Of a stretch of DNA of 64,000 nucleotides, positions 8,400 through 17,284 are shown piece by piece. Source of the stretch: Cohaesibacter intestini (GTDB lineage: Bacteria; Pseudomonadota; Alphaproteobacteria; Rhizobiales; Cohaesibacteraceae); NCBI RefSeq assembly GCF_003324485.1, contig NZ_QODK01000005.1, positions 237,471-301,470 on the forward strand, in the 5' to 3' direction. How positions within the stretch are numbered: the stretch's first letter is position 1; every line of letters starts with the position of its first letter. The position numbers and the translations under genes were made by a program. The notes beneath the pieces were generated by a model, which saw only the letters and a program-made list of their open reading frames with translations, made no database searches and had not been told where the DNA came from.

Positions 8400-9926
8400 C
8401 TATTCCTGTGTCTTGATGATCATTCGCATGATCTTTTCTTGGCTCGCTTCGGCGGCAGGCAGCTCACCCACCATGCGGCCCTCATTCATGACGTAAATCC
8501 GGTCACACATACCCAGCAACTCCGGCATTTCCGACGAGATGAAAATGATTCCTTTCCCCTCTTCGGCCAGTTGATTGATGATGGTGTAGATTTCGAACTT
8601 GGCGTTGACGTCGATGCCGCGAGTTGGCTCATCAAGGATCAGCACATCCGGCTGGGAAAACAGCCATTTGCTGAGCACCACCTTCTGCTGATTGCCACCC
8701 GACAGATTGACGACATTCTGCTGCAGGTCCTTGCAGCGAATGTTGAGTTTCTCGCGATAGTCCGCACCGACCAGCGTCTCTTTGTTTTCATCCAGCACCA
8801 TGCTGCTCGACACGTCATCGAGATTGGCCAGGGTAATGTTGGTACGAATGGAGTTTTCCAGCACCAGACCATATTGCTTGCGGTCTTCGGTCACATAGGC
8901 AACCCCCTGATCCACCGCCTTGTCGATGGTGCTCAGGTCAACCGCCTGACCGCGCAAACTGACGTCGCCGCGGATATTCTTGCCATAGGAGCGGCCAAAC
9001 AGGCTCATCGCCAGCTCGGTTCGCCCGGCCCCCATCAATCCGGCAATACCGACAATCTCGCCCGCCTTCACATGCAGCGAGACATCCTTGATGAAGTGAT
9101 AGTCGGCACGGATCTGGTGATCGACATTCCAGTTATTCACTTCGAGCAGGGTTTCACCGATCATCGCATCACGCTGCGGGAAACGATTGGTCAGCGATCG
9201 ACCAACCATGTCACGAATGATGGCATTTTCCATTTCTTCCGACTTGTCACAATCAAGCGTACTGACCGTCTGGCCATCGCGCAAAACGGTGATTTTGTCG
9301 GCGACCTTCACCACTTCATTGAGTTTGTGCGAAATCAGAATCGAGGAAATACCCTGGCGTTTGAACTCCAACAGCAGTTCCAGCAAGGCATCCGAGTCGC
9401 TTTCATTCAGCGACGAGGTCGGCTCATCCAGGATGAGCAGCTTGACCTGTTTTGACAGGGCCTTGGCGATCTCCACCAATTGCTGTTTGCCCACGCCCAG
9501 ATTGGTAATCAGGGATCCGGTTGGCTCATCCAGCCCGACCTTTTTGAGCAACTCTGCAGAGCGCGTATGCGCCGTCGGCCAGTCGATGATGCCATATTTG
9601 GAAGGCTCATTGCCCAGAAAGATGTTTTCGGCAATTGACAGCAGCGGCACCAGTGCCAGCTCCTGATGAATGATGATGATGCCTTTTTCTTCACTGTCGA
9701 CAATGCCATTGAATTGCTGCACGTCGCCGCGATAGATGATATCGCCCTCATAGGATCCGTAAGGATAGACGCCGCTCAGCACCTTCATCAGCGTGGATTT
9801 TCCCGCGCCGTTTTCACCAACGAGGGCATGAATTTCCGCTTCAGAGACGGTGAGATTGACATCGCTTAGCGCCTTCACACCAGGGAAGGTCTTTGTGATG
9901 TCACGCATTTCCAGAATGGTAGTCAT
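8400..9926 (-). CDS. gguA: Sugar ABC transporter ATP-binding protein (GguA/MmsA type)
   Basis: This double-domain ATPase energises uptake of sugars bound by ChvE. The N-terminal half has Walker [10 protein letters not shown] and a [10 protein letters not shown] signature region. The C-terminal half has a degenerate Walker A (GLMGAGRTE), [14 protein letters not shown] and [12 protein letters not shown], the usual asymmetry of this family. ATG 9926 ([10 protein letters not shown]) gives 508 residues, close to the normal length; the upstream extension to 10061 lacks similarity. It lies between chvE and gguB in one operon, and a strong hairpin separates it from chvE. Confidence 0.93.
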   Translation of the reverse strand: MTTILEMRDITKTFPGVKALSDVNLTVSEAEIHALVGENGAGKSTLMKVLSGVYPYGSYEGDIIYRGDVQQFNGIVDSEEKGIIIIHQELALVPLLSIAENIFLGNEPSKYGIIDWPTAHTRSAELLKKVGLDEPTGSLITNLGVGKQQLVEIAKALSKQVKLLILDEPTSSLNESDSDALLELLLEFKRQGISSILISHKLNEVVKVADKITVLRDGQTVSTLDCDKSEEMENAIIRDMVGRSLTNRFPQRDAMIGETLLEVNNWNVDHQIRADYHFIKDVSLHVKAGEIVGIAGLMGAGRTELAMSLFGRSYGKNIRGDVSLRGQAVDLSTIDKAVDQGVAYVTEDRKQYGLVLENSIRTNITLANLDDVSSSMVLDENKETLVGADYREKLNIRCKDLQQNVVNLSGGNQQKVVLSKWLFSQPDVLILDEPTRGIDVNAKFEIYTIINQLAEEGKGIIFISSEMPELLGMCDRIYVMNEGRMVGELPAAEASQEKIMRMIIKTQE

Positions 9927-9985
9927 ATCAGCCTCTGGGAGACAGTTCTGGTTTGAGAAAAGCCGCTTTTCACGGCGCAGGTGAG

Positions 9986-10008
9986 CGGTGGCGGTCAGGC
10001 CGCCACCG
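9986..10008 (-). other. Intercistronic hairpin between chvE and gguA
   Basis: CGGTGGCGG pairs perfectly with CCGCCACCG around the 5-base loop TCAGG. It immediately follows the chvE stop codon. Such hairpins usually protect the binding-protein mRNA from 3' decay and reduce expression of the downstream ATPase, which fits the need for excess binding protein. Confidence 0.65.
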
Positions 10009-10023
10009 ACCCCTTGGGAGGAC

Positions 10024-11103
10024 CTATTTGATCTGGTCCATTTTGTAGTAGCCGGAGCCAATCAGGATTTCTTCCCAATTGCTGCGGTTCACGTCGACTG
10101 GTTTCAGCAGGTAGGACGGAACAACTTTCACACCATTGTCATAGGTTTTGGTGTCGTTGATTTCCGGCTCGCCACCCTTCAACAGAGCTTCAACCATGCC
10201 CACGGTCACACGGGCCAACTCACGGGTATCCTTGAAGACGGTGGAATATTGCTCATTCGCCAGCATGGACTTGATGGATGGAACTTCTGCATCCTGACCG
10301 GTAACGATCGGCATTTTCATGTCGCCGGAGCCATAGCCAACGCCTTTGAGCGAAGACAGAATGCCGATGGACAGGCCGTCATATGGAGACAGCACGCCGT
10401 CGATGCGCTTGTCGGTGTAGAAAGCCGACAGCAGGTTGTCCATGCGGGCCTGAGCCACAGAGCCGTCCCAACGCAGGGTGCCGACTTTATCCATGCCAAA
10501 CTGACCGGACTGTACAACAAGTTTGCCTTCATCGATCAGCGGCTGCAGAACCGACATGGCACCATTATAGAAGAAATAGGCGTTGTTGTCGTCTGGTGAG
10601 CCACCGAACAGCTCGATATTCAGCGGCCCTTTGGCATTGGCAACATCCAGACCCTCGACAAGAGAGCTGGCCTGAATAACACCAACCTGGAAGTTGTCGA
10701 AGGTGGCATAATAGTCGACATTGCCGGAATCGCGGATCAGGCGATCATAGGCAATAACCTTGATGCCGGATTCAGCGGCCAGATCAAGCGCGGCCGACAG
10801 GGTGGTGCCGTCGATTGCAGCAATCACAAGCGCGTCGACCCCCTTCAGGATCATGGTTTCAACCTGACGCAGCTGGTTAGCAATATCATCTTCTGCATAT
10901 TGCAGATCGGTTTTGTAACCGGCCTTTTCAAACTGCTCGACCATCGAATGGCCGTCAGAAATCCAACGCGCTGAAGATTGGGTCGGCATGGCGATACCGA
11001 CAAAGCCGTCGGCGGCGATGGTCGGCGCACCGGACAGAGACAATCCTGCTGCCAAAGCCATGGCACCGACACTCAAGCTTTTAAGAAACTTTGCAAATCC
11101 CAT
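10024..11103 (-). CDS. chvE: Periplasmic multiple-sugar-binding protein (ChvE family)
   Basis: This 359-residue family 4 periplasmic-binding protein captures aldoses such as arabinose, glucose or galactose for GguAB. The start ATG (11103) has a GGGAGGATC ribosome site and is followed by a signal peptide ending near PTIAADG. The body begins [17 protein letters not shown], matching ChvE of Agrobacterium and the multiple-monosaccharide binding proteins; [10 protein letters not shown] and the [10 protein letters not shown] region are also typical. In plant-associated bacteria ChvE additionally senses sugars through VirA; nothing here suggests that role. Its 500-bp upstream region holds AraC-like sites, implying arabinose induction. 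Confidence 0.92.
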   Translation of the reverse strand: MGFAKFLKSLSVGAMALAAGLSLSGAPTIAADGFVGIAMPTQSSARWISDGHSMVEQFEKAGYKTDLQYAEDDIANQLRQVETMILKGVDALVIAAIDGTTLSAALDLAAESGIKVIAYDRLIRDSGNVDYYATFDNFQVGVIQASSLVEGLDVANAKGPLNIELFGGSPDDNNAYFFYNGAMSVLQPLIDEGKLVVQSGQFGMDKVGTLRWDGSVAQARMDNLLSAFYTDKRIDGVLSPYDGLSIGILSSLKGVGYGSGDMKMPIVTGQDAEVPSIKSMLANEQYSTVFKDTRELARVTVGMVEALLKGGEPEINDTKTYDNGVKVVPSYLLKPVDVNRSNWEEILIGSGYYKMDQIK

Positions 11104-11318
11104 TATGAGATCCTCCCAAGGAAACGCACCCAAAGGGCTGTCATGATTTTGCTCCACCGGCTGATCCGGCAAAGCGAAGAGAATTGACAAAGGGAAAAGC
11201 TGCACGATTAGCGCGACAAAGATCGTTCGGAGGATGCGTCCACTGCATCATCCGCAAAGCCGCATGACGCAATGTCATTCGGACACAACCATCTAATAAA
11301 TCGCTTAAAACTCCCGTT

Positions 11319-11347
11319 TTGAGCTTTCAGTGCTGTCGAAAGCTCAA
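11319..11347 (-). other. Long inverted repeat in the chvE leader
   Basis: TTGAGCTTTC and GAAAGCTCAA are perfect 10-bp arms around a 9-base spacer. It may be an operator or an RNA hairpin in the chvE 5' leader, or a weak gntR terminator; no T run follows. Confidence 0.5.
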
Positions 11348-11369
11348 CTTCTCCCTATATCCTCCGCCT

Positions 11370-11388
11370 GCCATTGTGGGGCAATGGC
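11370..11388 (-). other. Inverted repeat upstream of chvE
   Basis: GCCATTG and CAATGGC are perfect 7-bp arms around TGGGG. It is the second of three dyads spread over 170 bp in this region. Confidence 0.4.
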
Positions 11389-11419
11389 GATAGGAAGGAA
11401 GAAATCATACGGTCAAAAA

Positions 11420-11436
11420 CATGGATGATTTTGCTT
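11420..11436 (+). promoter_or_regulatory. AraC-like half-site upstream of chvE
   Basis: CATGGA-TGATTTT-GCTT agrees with E. coli TATGGA-N7-GCTA at eight of ten defined positions. It has the same orientation relative to its target gene as the araB site, though 317 bp from the chvE start. Confidence 0.55.
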
Positions 11437-11470
11437 TTCTCACACTTTCTACACCGAAAGATCCATCTTG

Positions 11471-11487
11471 AACTTATGGCATAAGTT
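11471..11487 (-). promoter_or_regulatory. Palindrome AACTTATG-G-CATAAGTT, possible operator
   Basis: Perfect 8-bp arms flank a single central base, a shape suited to a dimeric repressor. The FCD-type GntR regulator encoded next door is a candidate binder, but this rests on proximity only. Confidence 0.4.
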
Positions 11488-11562
11488 GAGCAAGCCAGCC
11501 GGAAAAGCGGCAGCTTCTCAGCCAACCAAACGGCACAGACCTAACCAAAAACGCGTAAAAAA

Positions 11563-11579
11563 CATGGATGAAAGAGGGA
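11563..11579 (+). promoter_or_regulatory. Weak AraC-like half-site downstream of gntR
   Basis: It shares the 12-mer AAACATGGATGA (11560-11571) with the copies at 11417 and 17228, but its right-hand part does not fit the AraC consensus. Confidence 0.3.
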
Positions 11580-11609
11580 TACAGTCGGGATCGACGGCCT
11601 TGTTAGACC

Positions 11610-12341
11610 CTATTGCATAGCGTCTTTAGCCTGCAAAATGATCCGCTGCATCGCCTCTTCAGCCCTGTGTGGTTGACCCGAACAGATGGCATTGAGCAAA
11701 GATGCATAGTCCGCACGCCCTTGATGCAGTTGATCGGAGGGATGGGAGATGGCCAACGGATCACGAGGTTCGTTGCGCAAATAAACCGAAAAAAGGGCAG
11801 TCTGGACCATATCACCCAGCGACGACAAAAACCGGTTGCCCGACAGATGCAGGATAGCTGTGTGGAACGCCACGTTGGCCTTGGCAAAAGCCAATGGCTC
11901 CTGCGCCAGAAACATTGCCTCGGCAAGGCGGGTCAAATGCAATTTCTGGATATCATCGGACCGCTCTGCCACGTGGCTGGCGGCGGCCGGCTCGAAAATC
12001 AATCTGATTTCGAACAATTCTTCAAGAAACGGTCCGGGTTTACGCAGGGAGGCGTGCCATCGCAACACATCAGGATCAAACATCGACCAGTCGGCCGCAG
12101 GTCGCACCCGCGTTCCCACTTTGGCTTTCGATTGTAACAATCCCTTGCCAACAAGGGTTTTTTTAGCCTCCCGAATGACCGTTCGGGAGACACCAAACAT
12201 TTCTTCCAGATCCGGATCCAGCGGGATCATTGTCCCCTCGGCGTAATCGCCGCAGACAATTGCAATTCCTAGCTGGTCAACAACCTTGCTGGTGTTGCTG
12301 AAGGCCTGTTGGGGGGTCCCGGCAGCTGTTGCAAAACTCAT
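11610..12341 (-). CDS. GntR-family regulator, FCD subgroup
   Basis: This 243-residue protein has an N-terminal winged helix with the FGVSRTVIREAKKTL recognition segment (about residues 50-64) and a C-terminal FCD ligand domain with EIRLIFEPAAASHVAER and FHTAILHLSGNRF, the helices that carry metal-binding Asp/His residues. ATG 12341 lies two bases after the yjfF stop codon (TGATCATG), so translation is probably coupled. As the last gene of the ytfQRT-yjfF operon it likely senses a sugar acid or the transported sugar and regulates this importer, chvE, or both. The open frame extends upstream to 12455 but inside yjfF, without similarity. Confidence 0.87.
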   Translation of the reverse strand: MSFATAAGTPQQAFSNTSKVVDQLGIAIVCGDYAEGTMIPLDPDLEEMFGVSRTVIREAKKTLVGKGLLQSKAKVGTRVRPAADWSMFDPDVLRWHASLRKPGPFLEELFEIRLIFEPAAASHVAERSDDIQKLHLTRLAEAMFLAQEPLAFAKANVAFHTAILHLSGNRFLSSLGDMVQTALFSVYLRNEPRDPLAISHPSDQLHQGRADYASLLNAICSGQPHRAEEAMQRIILQAKDAMQ

Positions 12342-12343
12342 GA

Positions 12344-13330
12344 TCAGGTCGCGAATTTTGTTGCCGGTCTTTTTCGAACTGTCGTTGCCCAACCCAAGCC
12401 TTTCTGCAACATAATAAAGGTGAAGAGCAGAATGCCTATCACAATCTTGGTCCACCAGCTCGACAGGGTTCCGTCGAAGACGATGTAGGTCTGAATCAGG
12501 CCCATGATGAGGATACCAAAGAATGTCCCGGCAACAAATCCGGTTCCACCGCTCAAGAGTGTCCCACCAATCACCACGGCAGCGATCGCGTCAAGCTCAA
12601 CCCCAACCGTCGCCAGAGAATAGCCCGCAGACGTATAGAGCGAGTAAACGATCCCCGCCAGCCCGGCCAAACCACCAGACACAGCATAGATCTGAATCGT
12701 CGTTCGGGCAATCGGTACGCCCATCAATTGAGCAGCCTGTTGACCCCCACCCAAGGCATAGACATTTTTGCCAAAACGGGTCCGGTGCAACACCATCATC
12801 GCACCAATGAAGACCAGCAGCATCAGGCCTCCAATCAGCCGAAACCGCCCACCACCGGGTGCCTTCCAGTAAACCGACTGCAGCACGTCATAAAATTCGT
12901 GCGTAATAGGAACAGAATCCGTCGACAGCACATAAGCCATACCGCGCATCAGGAACATCCCCGCCAATGTGACGATAAAGGGCGGCATCTCCAGAAAGTG
13001 AACAATTGCCCCGATCGCCGCTCCAAAGGCAATGGTGATGGAGAGAACCAGCGCAAAGGCGGCCAGAGGATGAATCGCCGTTTCGCGCAGGATCACCGCC
13101 AGAAACACGCCGGTGAAGGCAATAACGGACCCGACCGAGAGATCAATCCCGCCAGACAGGATGACGAAGGTCATACCAACCGCGGTAATGCCAAGAAAGG
13201 CATTGTCTGTCAGCAGATTGGCAACCACCCGCGTCGACAGCATGTTGGGGAACTGCCAGATACAAAGGAGATAGGCGAGAAAGAAGGTCGCAATCGTCAT
13301 ATAAAGCGGAAAACGGGGTGACTTGATCAT
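12344..13330 (-). CDS. yjfF: Sugar ABC transporter permease (YjfF type)
   Basis: One of two different permeases in the galactofuranose-type importer YtfQRT-YjfF. The 328-residue hydrophobic protein has GGIDLSVGSVIAFTGVFLAV and the C-terminal AVVIGGTLLSGGTGFVAGTFFG signature of the BPD_transp_2 family. Its start overlaps the ytfT stop by four bases, so the two permeases are made together and should form a heterodimer. Order and lengths match the E. coli ytfQ-ytfR-ytfT-yjfF operon. Confidence 0.92.
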   Translation of the reverse strand: MIKSPRFPLYMTIATFFLAYLLCIWQFPNMLSTRVVANLLTDNAFLGITAVGMTFVILSGGIDLSVGSVIAFTGVFLAVILRETAIHPLAAFALVLSITIAFGAAIGAIVHFLEMPPFIVTLAGMFLMRGMAYVLSTDSVPITHEFYDVLQSVYWKAPGGGRFRLIGGLMLLVFIGAMMVLHRTRFGKNVYALGGGQQAAQLMGVPIARTTIQIYAVSGGLAGLAGIVYSLYTSAGYSLATVGVELDAIAAVVIGGTLLSGGTGFVAGTFFGILIMGLIQTYIVFDGTLSSWWTKIVIGILLFTFIMLQKGLGWATTVRKRPATKFAT

Positions 13331-14373
13331 GACGCACTTTCCTTTGCACTGGAATTAACGTGCCGGTTTGCATCCTCCGGCGCATTGTGATCGTCCGACG
13401 CGCGGAACAGATAGATGGCGTGGCGTACGGCGGGCGACTGAATGAAGAGGATAGAAATGATCAGGAAAGCCTTGATCACCAGGTTGAATTCTGGCGGCAT
13501 GCCCGACAACAGGATCACCGAATTGACCGACTGGATGATCAGGGCTCCAAGCAACGAAGCGACAATCGAAAAGCGTCCGCCAAGCAGTGAATTTCCGCCG
13601 ATGACGACAGCAAGAATGGCATCAAGTTCCATCCACAGACCAGCATTGTTGGCATCCGCACCCTTGATATCGGCAGCCACCACCACCCCGGCCAATGCGG
13701 CACAGAAGCCGGAGACCAGATAGACCGCCATCAGCAGCACCCGGCTATTGATCCCGGCAAGCCGTGAAGAGGTCTCGTTGATGCCGATCGCCTCGATCAG
13801 CATGCCAAGCGCCGTCTTGCGCACCGCGAAGGTGACCACAAAGCCGATGAACAGCCAGATCAGGATCGGCGTCGGCACCCCAAGCACGGTGCCCGATCCA
13901 AGATGAATGAGCCCGGGATCATTGAAGGTCAGGATCGTGCCTTCGGTAATCAGCTGGGCGATACCTCGCCCGGCCACCATCAGGACAAGCGTCGCGACAA
14001 TCGGCTGGATCTTGAAGAACGAAACCAACACGCCGTTCCACAATCCACACAGCATCCCGGCAACCAGAGCTGCCAGCAAGGCCACCGACCAGGCAGCTCC
14101 ACCGGCGACCACCGAAGCGGCCACCGCCCCGGCGATTGCCATAACAGCCCCGACAGACAGATCAATCCCCCGCGTTGCGATGACAAGGGTCATGCCGACC
14201 GCCAGCATGGCAACCGGCGCACCCCTATTCATCACATCCACCAGATTGCCAAACAGGCGACCATTTTGGAATTCGATGGTGAAGAAGCCGGGAAAAACGA
14301 TGAAATTGAGCAACAGGACAGCGCCCAAAATGACCAATTGCGGAGCAATCCGCTTCAGGCTCTCGGTGATCAT
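13327..14373 (-). CDS. ytfT: Sugar ABC transporter permease (YtfT type)
   Basis: This 348-residue inner-membrane permease is the partner of YjfF. It shows RGIDLSVGAVMAIAGAVAAS and AVVIGGNSLLGGRFSIVASLLG, the family signatures, with about nine hydrophobic segments. The start overlaps the end of ytfR by four bases (ATGA), giving tight coupling. A polar C-terminal tail (residues about 325-348) is longer than needed for the fold and is not conserved in families I know. Confidence 0.92.
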   Translation of the reverse strand: MITESLKRIAPQLVILGAVLLLNFIVFPGFFTIEFQNGRLFGNLVDVMNRGAPVAMLAVGMTLVIATRGIDLSVGAVMAIAGAVAASVVAGGAAWSVALLAALVAGMLCGLWNGVLVSFFKIQPIVATLVLMVAGRGIAQLITEGTILTFNDPGLIHLGSGTVLGVPTPILIWLFIGFVVTFAVRKTALGMLIEAIGINETSSRLAGINSRVLLMAVYLVSGFCAALAGVVVAADIKGADANNAGLWMELDAILAVVIGGNSLLGGRFSIVASLLGALIIQSVNSVILLSGMPPEFNLVIKAFLIISILFIQSPAVRHAIYLFRASDDHNAPEDANRHVNSSAKESAS

Positions 14374-15878
14374 TCCGCCGCCTCCTCTGCTGCAATGGAA
14401 CTCACGATGGAACCGATGGAAATGTCATCACCGCTCAATTCCTTGACCTGATGGCGGTCTCTGAGCACCATGATGCGTGTTGAATAGGCGATCAGCTCTT
14501 CCAGCTCGGACGAGGCCACAATCAACGCCATGCCCTGTTCCTGCAAGGACTGGATCAATTCGATAATCTCCGCATGCGCCCCGACATCGATACCACGGGT
14601 CGGCTCATCAAGAATGAGAATATCCGGCTCGGTTGCCAGCCAGCGGGCCAGCAGGGCCTTTTGCTGATTGCCGCCGGACAACAGCCGGATCGGCATATCA
14701 AGGCTGGCAAGGCGAATATCGAGTTTCTTGACATAATCCTGCGCGATTTCTTCGGCCTTGGCCCGTGTGATCGGCCGCGTCCAGCCTCTGCGAGCCTGCA
14801 GCGATAGGATGATATTCTCCCGCACCGACAAGTCCCCAACCACACCGTCGGTTTTCCGGTCTTCCGGGCAAAGGCCAAACCCGAGCGAAATGCTCGCCCG
14901 CGGGCTGTCAAGCCGCACCTTCTCGCCTCGCAAACGGGCCTGTCCCTGATCGGCAGCCACAACACCAAATATGACATGGGCGGTTTCACTCCGCCCCGAA
15001 CCGAGCAACCCGGCAAGCCCGATCACTTCCCCTTGATGAAGGGTCAGATCAAACGGCTCGATCGTGCCACGGCGACCATATTGTTCCAGCTCCAGCAGAG
15101 GCTCCCCGATCTTTGAAACGGAGCGCTCGCGCTTGACGCTTTCCAGTTGGCGCCCCAACATCAGCGTGACGATTTCGGTCCGCGTGACGTCTTTCAAAAT
15201 CCGGGTCCCCACCACCCGTCCGTTGCGCAGCACCGTCGCCCTGTCTGAAATTTCGAACACCTGATCGAGGAAGTGGGTAATGAAAACAACGGCCAGCCCG
15301 CGCGCGGTCAATTTGCGGATGACGGAGAAGAGAAGGTCAATTTCTTCGCGATCAAGGCTGGCTGTCGGTTCATCCAGAATAAGCACTTTGCCCGCCAGCT
15401 CCACGGCCCGGGCAATTGCCACCACCTGCTGGATGGCAATCGAATAGCTTGAGAGAAGTTGTGAAGGATCAATATCGAGACCAAATTCCGACAAGATCTC
15501 GTGCGACCGGCGGATCATGGCCTTCTGGTCAAGCATGCCGAAACGCATCGGTTGCCAACCAAGAAACAGATTTTCCGCCACCGTCAGATTGGGCAGCAGG
15601 TTGACCTCTTGATAGACCGTGCCGATACCCAGTATCAGACTTGCCTGCGGATCGCGTGGATTGATTTCCTGCCCGTCGAGCAAAATCAGACCAGCATCCT
15701 TTTTATAGGCACCGGTCAGGCATTTGATGAGCGTGGATTTCCCGGCACCATTTTCCCCCAGAAGGGCATGCACTTCGCCCGGATAAAGAGAAAGGGACAC
15801 ATCATCCAGCGCCACCGCGCCAGGGAAATATTTGCAAATGCCGGTTGCTTTAAGAACCGGCTCGATATCGTTGGGCAT
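14370..15878 (-). CDS. ytfR: Sugar ABC transporter ATP-binding protein (YtfR type)
   Basis: This 502-residue tandem ATPase powers the YtfT-YjfF channel. The first half carries GENGAGKST and LILDEPTASLD; the second has the degenerate loop [23 protein letters not shown] and [16 protein letters not shown] 15878 (MPNDIEPVLK) follows CAGGATCAAG and gives the usual length; an upstream extension to 15956 is not conserved. The gap to ytfQ contains a strong hairpin, as in the chvE-gguA junction. Confidence 0.93.
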   Translation of the reverse strand: MPNDIEPVLKATGICKYFPGAVALDDVSLSLYPGEVHALLGENGAGKSTLIKCLTGAYKKDAGLILLDGQEINPRDPQASLILGIGTVYQEVNLLPNLTVAENLFLGWQPMRFGMLDQKAMIRRSHEILSEFGLDIDPSQLLSSYSIAIQQVVAIARAVELAGKVLILDEPTASLDREEIDLLFSVIRKLTARGLAVVFITHFLDQVFEISDRATVLRNGRVVGTRILKDVTRTEIVTLMLGRQLESVKRERSVSKIGEPLLELEQYGRRGTIEPFDLTLHQGEVIGLAGLLGSGRSETAHVIFGVVAADQGQARLRGEKVRLDSPRASISLGFGLCPEDRKTDGVVGDLSVRENIILSLQARRGWTRPITRAKAEEIAQDYVKKLDIRLASLDMPIRLLSGGNQQKALLARWLATEPDILILDEPTRGIDVGAHAEIIELIQSLQEQGMALIVASSELEELIAYSTRIMVLRDRHQVKELSGDDISIGSIVSSIAAEEAAE

Positions 15879-15914
15879 GACTTGATCCTGACAAGAGACA
15901 TCTGCTGATAAAAA

Positions 15915-15946
15915 GCGGGCGGCAGATGGAATCCATCCGCCGCCGC
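15915..15946 (-). other. Intercistronic hairpin between ytfQ and ytfR
   Basis: GCGGGCGGCAGATGG pairs with CCATCCGCCGCCGC around AAT with two small mismatches. It lies 13 bp after the ytfQ stop codon and probably stabilises the binding-protein part of the transcript. Confidence 0.6.
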
Positions 15947-15959
15947 AGTCCGTCAAACA

Positions 15960-16913
15960 TCAGTAGCCAAGGCTCTTTTTCGACTCGTAGATGGCTTTGT
16001 TGTCATCTTTCAGCGTGTAGAGCTTGGATTCGGTCTGGATCCATTTTGGTGGCGTCGTGCCATCTTTCCAATAGGCTTCCAGCGCATCAAAGGCAGGACC
16101 TGCCATATTCGGGGTCAACTCGACCGTTGCGTTGGCTTCCCCGGCATCCATGGCCAGATGAATATCCGGCACGGAGTCGATCGACACAACAAGGATGTCT
16201 TTGCCAGGCTTCGCGCCGGCTTCCTTGATGGCCTGAATGGCACCAACTGCCATGTCATCATTGTGAGCATAAAGCGCACAAATATTGTCTGCACCTTCAG
16301 CCTTCAGGAAGCTTTCCATAACGACCTTGCCCTGTGCACGGGTAAAGTCACCGGTCTGGCTGCGGACAATTTTCAGATTGTCAGCACCAGCAATGCCCTG
16401 CTCGAAGCCTTTTTTGCGATCGATGGCAGGGGACGAACCGGTGGTGCCCTGAAGTTCAACAATGTTGCAGTCTTTGCCAGCAACTTCATCTTTCAGCCAC
16501 TTGCCTGCGACCTCGCCCTCATGGACAAGATCCGAGGTGACGGCAGTCATGTAAAGGTCTTTGTCGGCATCAACGGTACGGTCAAGCAACAGAACCGGAA
16601 TTTCGGCATCCTTGGCTTCTTCAAGCACTTCGTCCCAGCCGGTTGCAACCACAGGCGCAACGAGGATCGCATCCACCCCTTGGGCGATGAAGCCGCGAAT
16701 GGCCTTGATCTGGTTTTCCTGCTTCTGCTGAGCGTCGGCAAATTTCAAGGTGATACCGCGCTCTTCAGCCTGCTGTTTCGTGACGGTGGTTTCCGCAGCA
16801 CGCCAGCCTGATTCAGACCCGATCTGGGAAAAGCCGACGGTTTTGCCCGCTGCCATAGCAGTGAGCGGCACCAGAGTGAGGGCACTGGCGAGTAGGATTG
16901 AGCTGAGTTTCAT
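15960..16913 (-). CDS. ytfQ: Galactofuranose-type sugar-binding protein
   Basis: This 317-residue periplasmic protein closely follows E. coli YtfQ, including VGFSQIGSESGWRAAE, FADAQQKQENQIKAIRG, NIVELQGTTGSSPAIDRKKG and ELTPNMAGPAFDALE. E. coli YtfQ binds galactofuranose; related proteins are tied to arabinose use, and an AraC-like site upstream supports a furanose form of arabinose here. ATG 16913 has the strong site AGGGAGGTAATC and a signal peptide ending at TAMAAGK. First gene of the ytfQRT-yjfF-gntR operon. Confidence 0.93.
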   Translation of the reverse strand: MKLSSILLASALTLVPLTAMAAGKTVGFSQIGSESGWRAAETTVTKQQAEERGITLKFADAQQKQENQIKAIRGFIAQGVDAILVAPVVATGWDEVLEEAKDAEIPVLLLDRTVDADKDLYMTAVTSDLVHEGEVAGKWLKDEVAGKDCNIVELQGTTGSSPAIDRKKGFEQGIAGADNLKIVRSQTGDFTRAQGKVVMESFLKAEGADNICALYAHNDDMAVGAIQAIKEAGAKPGKDILVVSIDSVPDIHLAMDAGEANATVELTPNMAGPAFDALEAYWKDGTTPPKWIQTESKLYTLKDDNKAIYESKKSLGY

Positions 16914-16975
16914 GATTACCTCCCTATGAAACATGTCTCCCACCATCCATCAAGTATTACTTATTAAGGATCGTA

Positions 16976-16992
16976 AATGGACGATACTGCTG
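16976..16992 (+). promoter_or_regulatory. AraC-like half-site upstream of ytfQ
   Basis: AATGGA-CGATACT-GCTG matches eight of ten defined positions of the E. coli half-site and has the same orientation relative to its gene as the araB copy. It is 63 bp from the ytfQ start; the araB site is 53 bp from its start. Confidence 0.6.
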
Positions 16993-17230
16993 CATATATA
17001 TCAAAACCACCTATCCCGAGTCAGAACGACACTCAACCTAGGATTTTTTTCCCATTCCACACTAAAACGGACTTCCCAACGCAAGCGGAAAGGACTTACG
17101 GCAAGAAAGAGTGCAAAAACGGTGCAAAAGTCATCAACCCAATTGTCAATGCACGCGAAGCATGATCGCCCGATCCTTCCAATTCTGATTGTACCACATC
17201 GCTTCTCTATCGGCACCTGGCAAGAATAAA

Positions 17231-17247
17231 CATGGATGAACAGCCAG
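17231..17247 (+). promoter_or_regulatory. Weak AraC-like element far upstream of ytfQ
   Basis: It shares AAACATGGATGA exactly with two copies near chvE. The right-hand half does not match the AraC consensus, and it is 318 bp from ytfQ. Confidence 0.3.
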
Positions 17248-17284
17248 CGGTGCAACAACAAAATAGAAGCAAAGTTCTGATCGA

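Larger units (their letters stand above)
11104..11609 (-). promoter_or_regulatory. Complex promoter/leader region of the chvE operon
   Basis: This 506-bp non-coding stretch separates chvE from the end of gntR. It holds two AraC-like elements (11420 and 11563) and three dyads (11319-11347, 11370-11388, 11471-11487), listed separately. No open frame with a ribosome site was found in it, and no clear terminator for gntR. Confidence 0.6.
16914..17284 (-). promoter_or_regulatory. Promoter region of the ytfQ operon
   Basis: This 371-bp non-coding stretch holds two elements resembling AraC half-sites (16976 and 17231). No convincing open frame, RNA gene or terminator for the upstream fusion gene was found, apart from a 14-bp palindrome at 17276-17289 that overlaps its stop codon. 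Confidence 0.55.
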
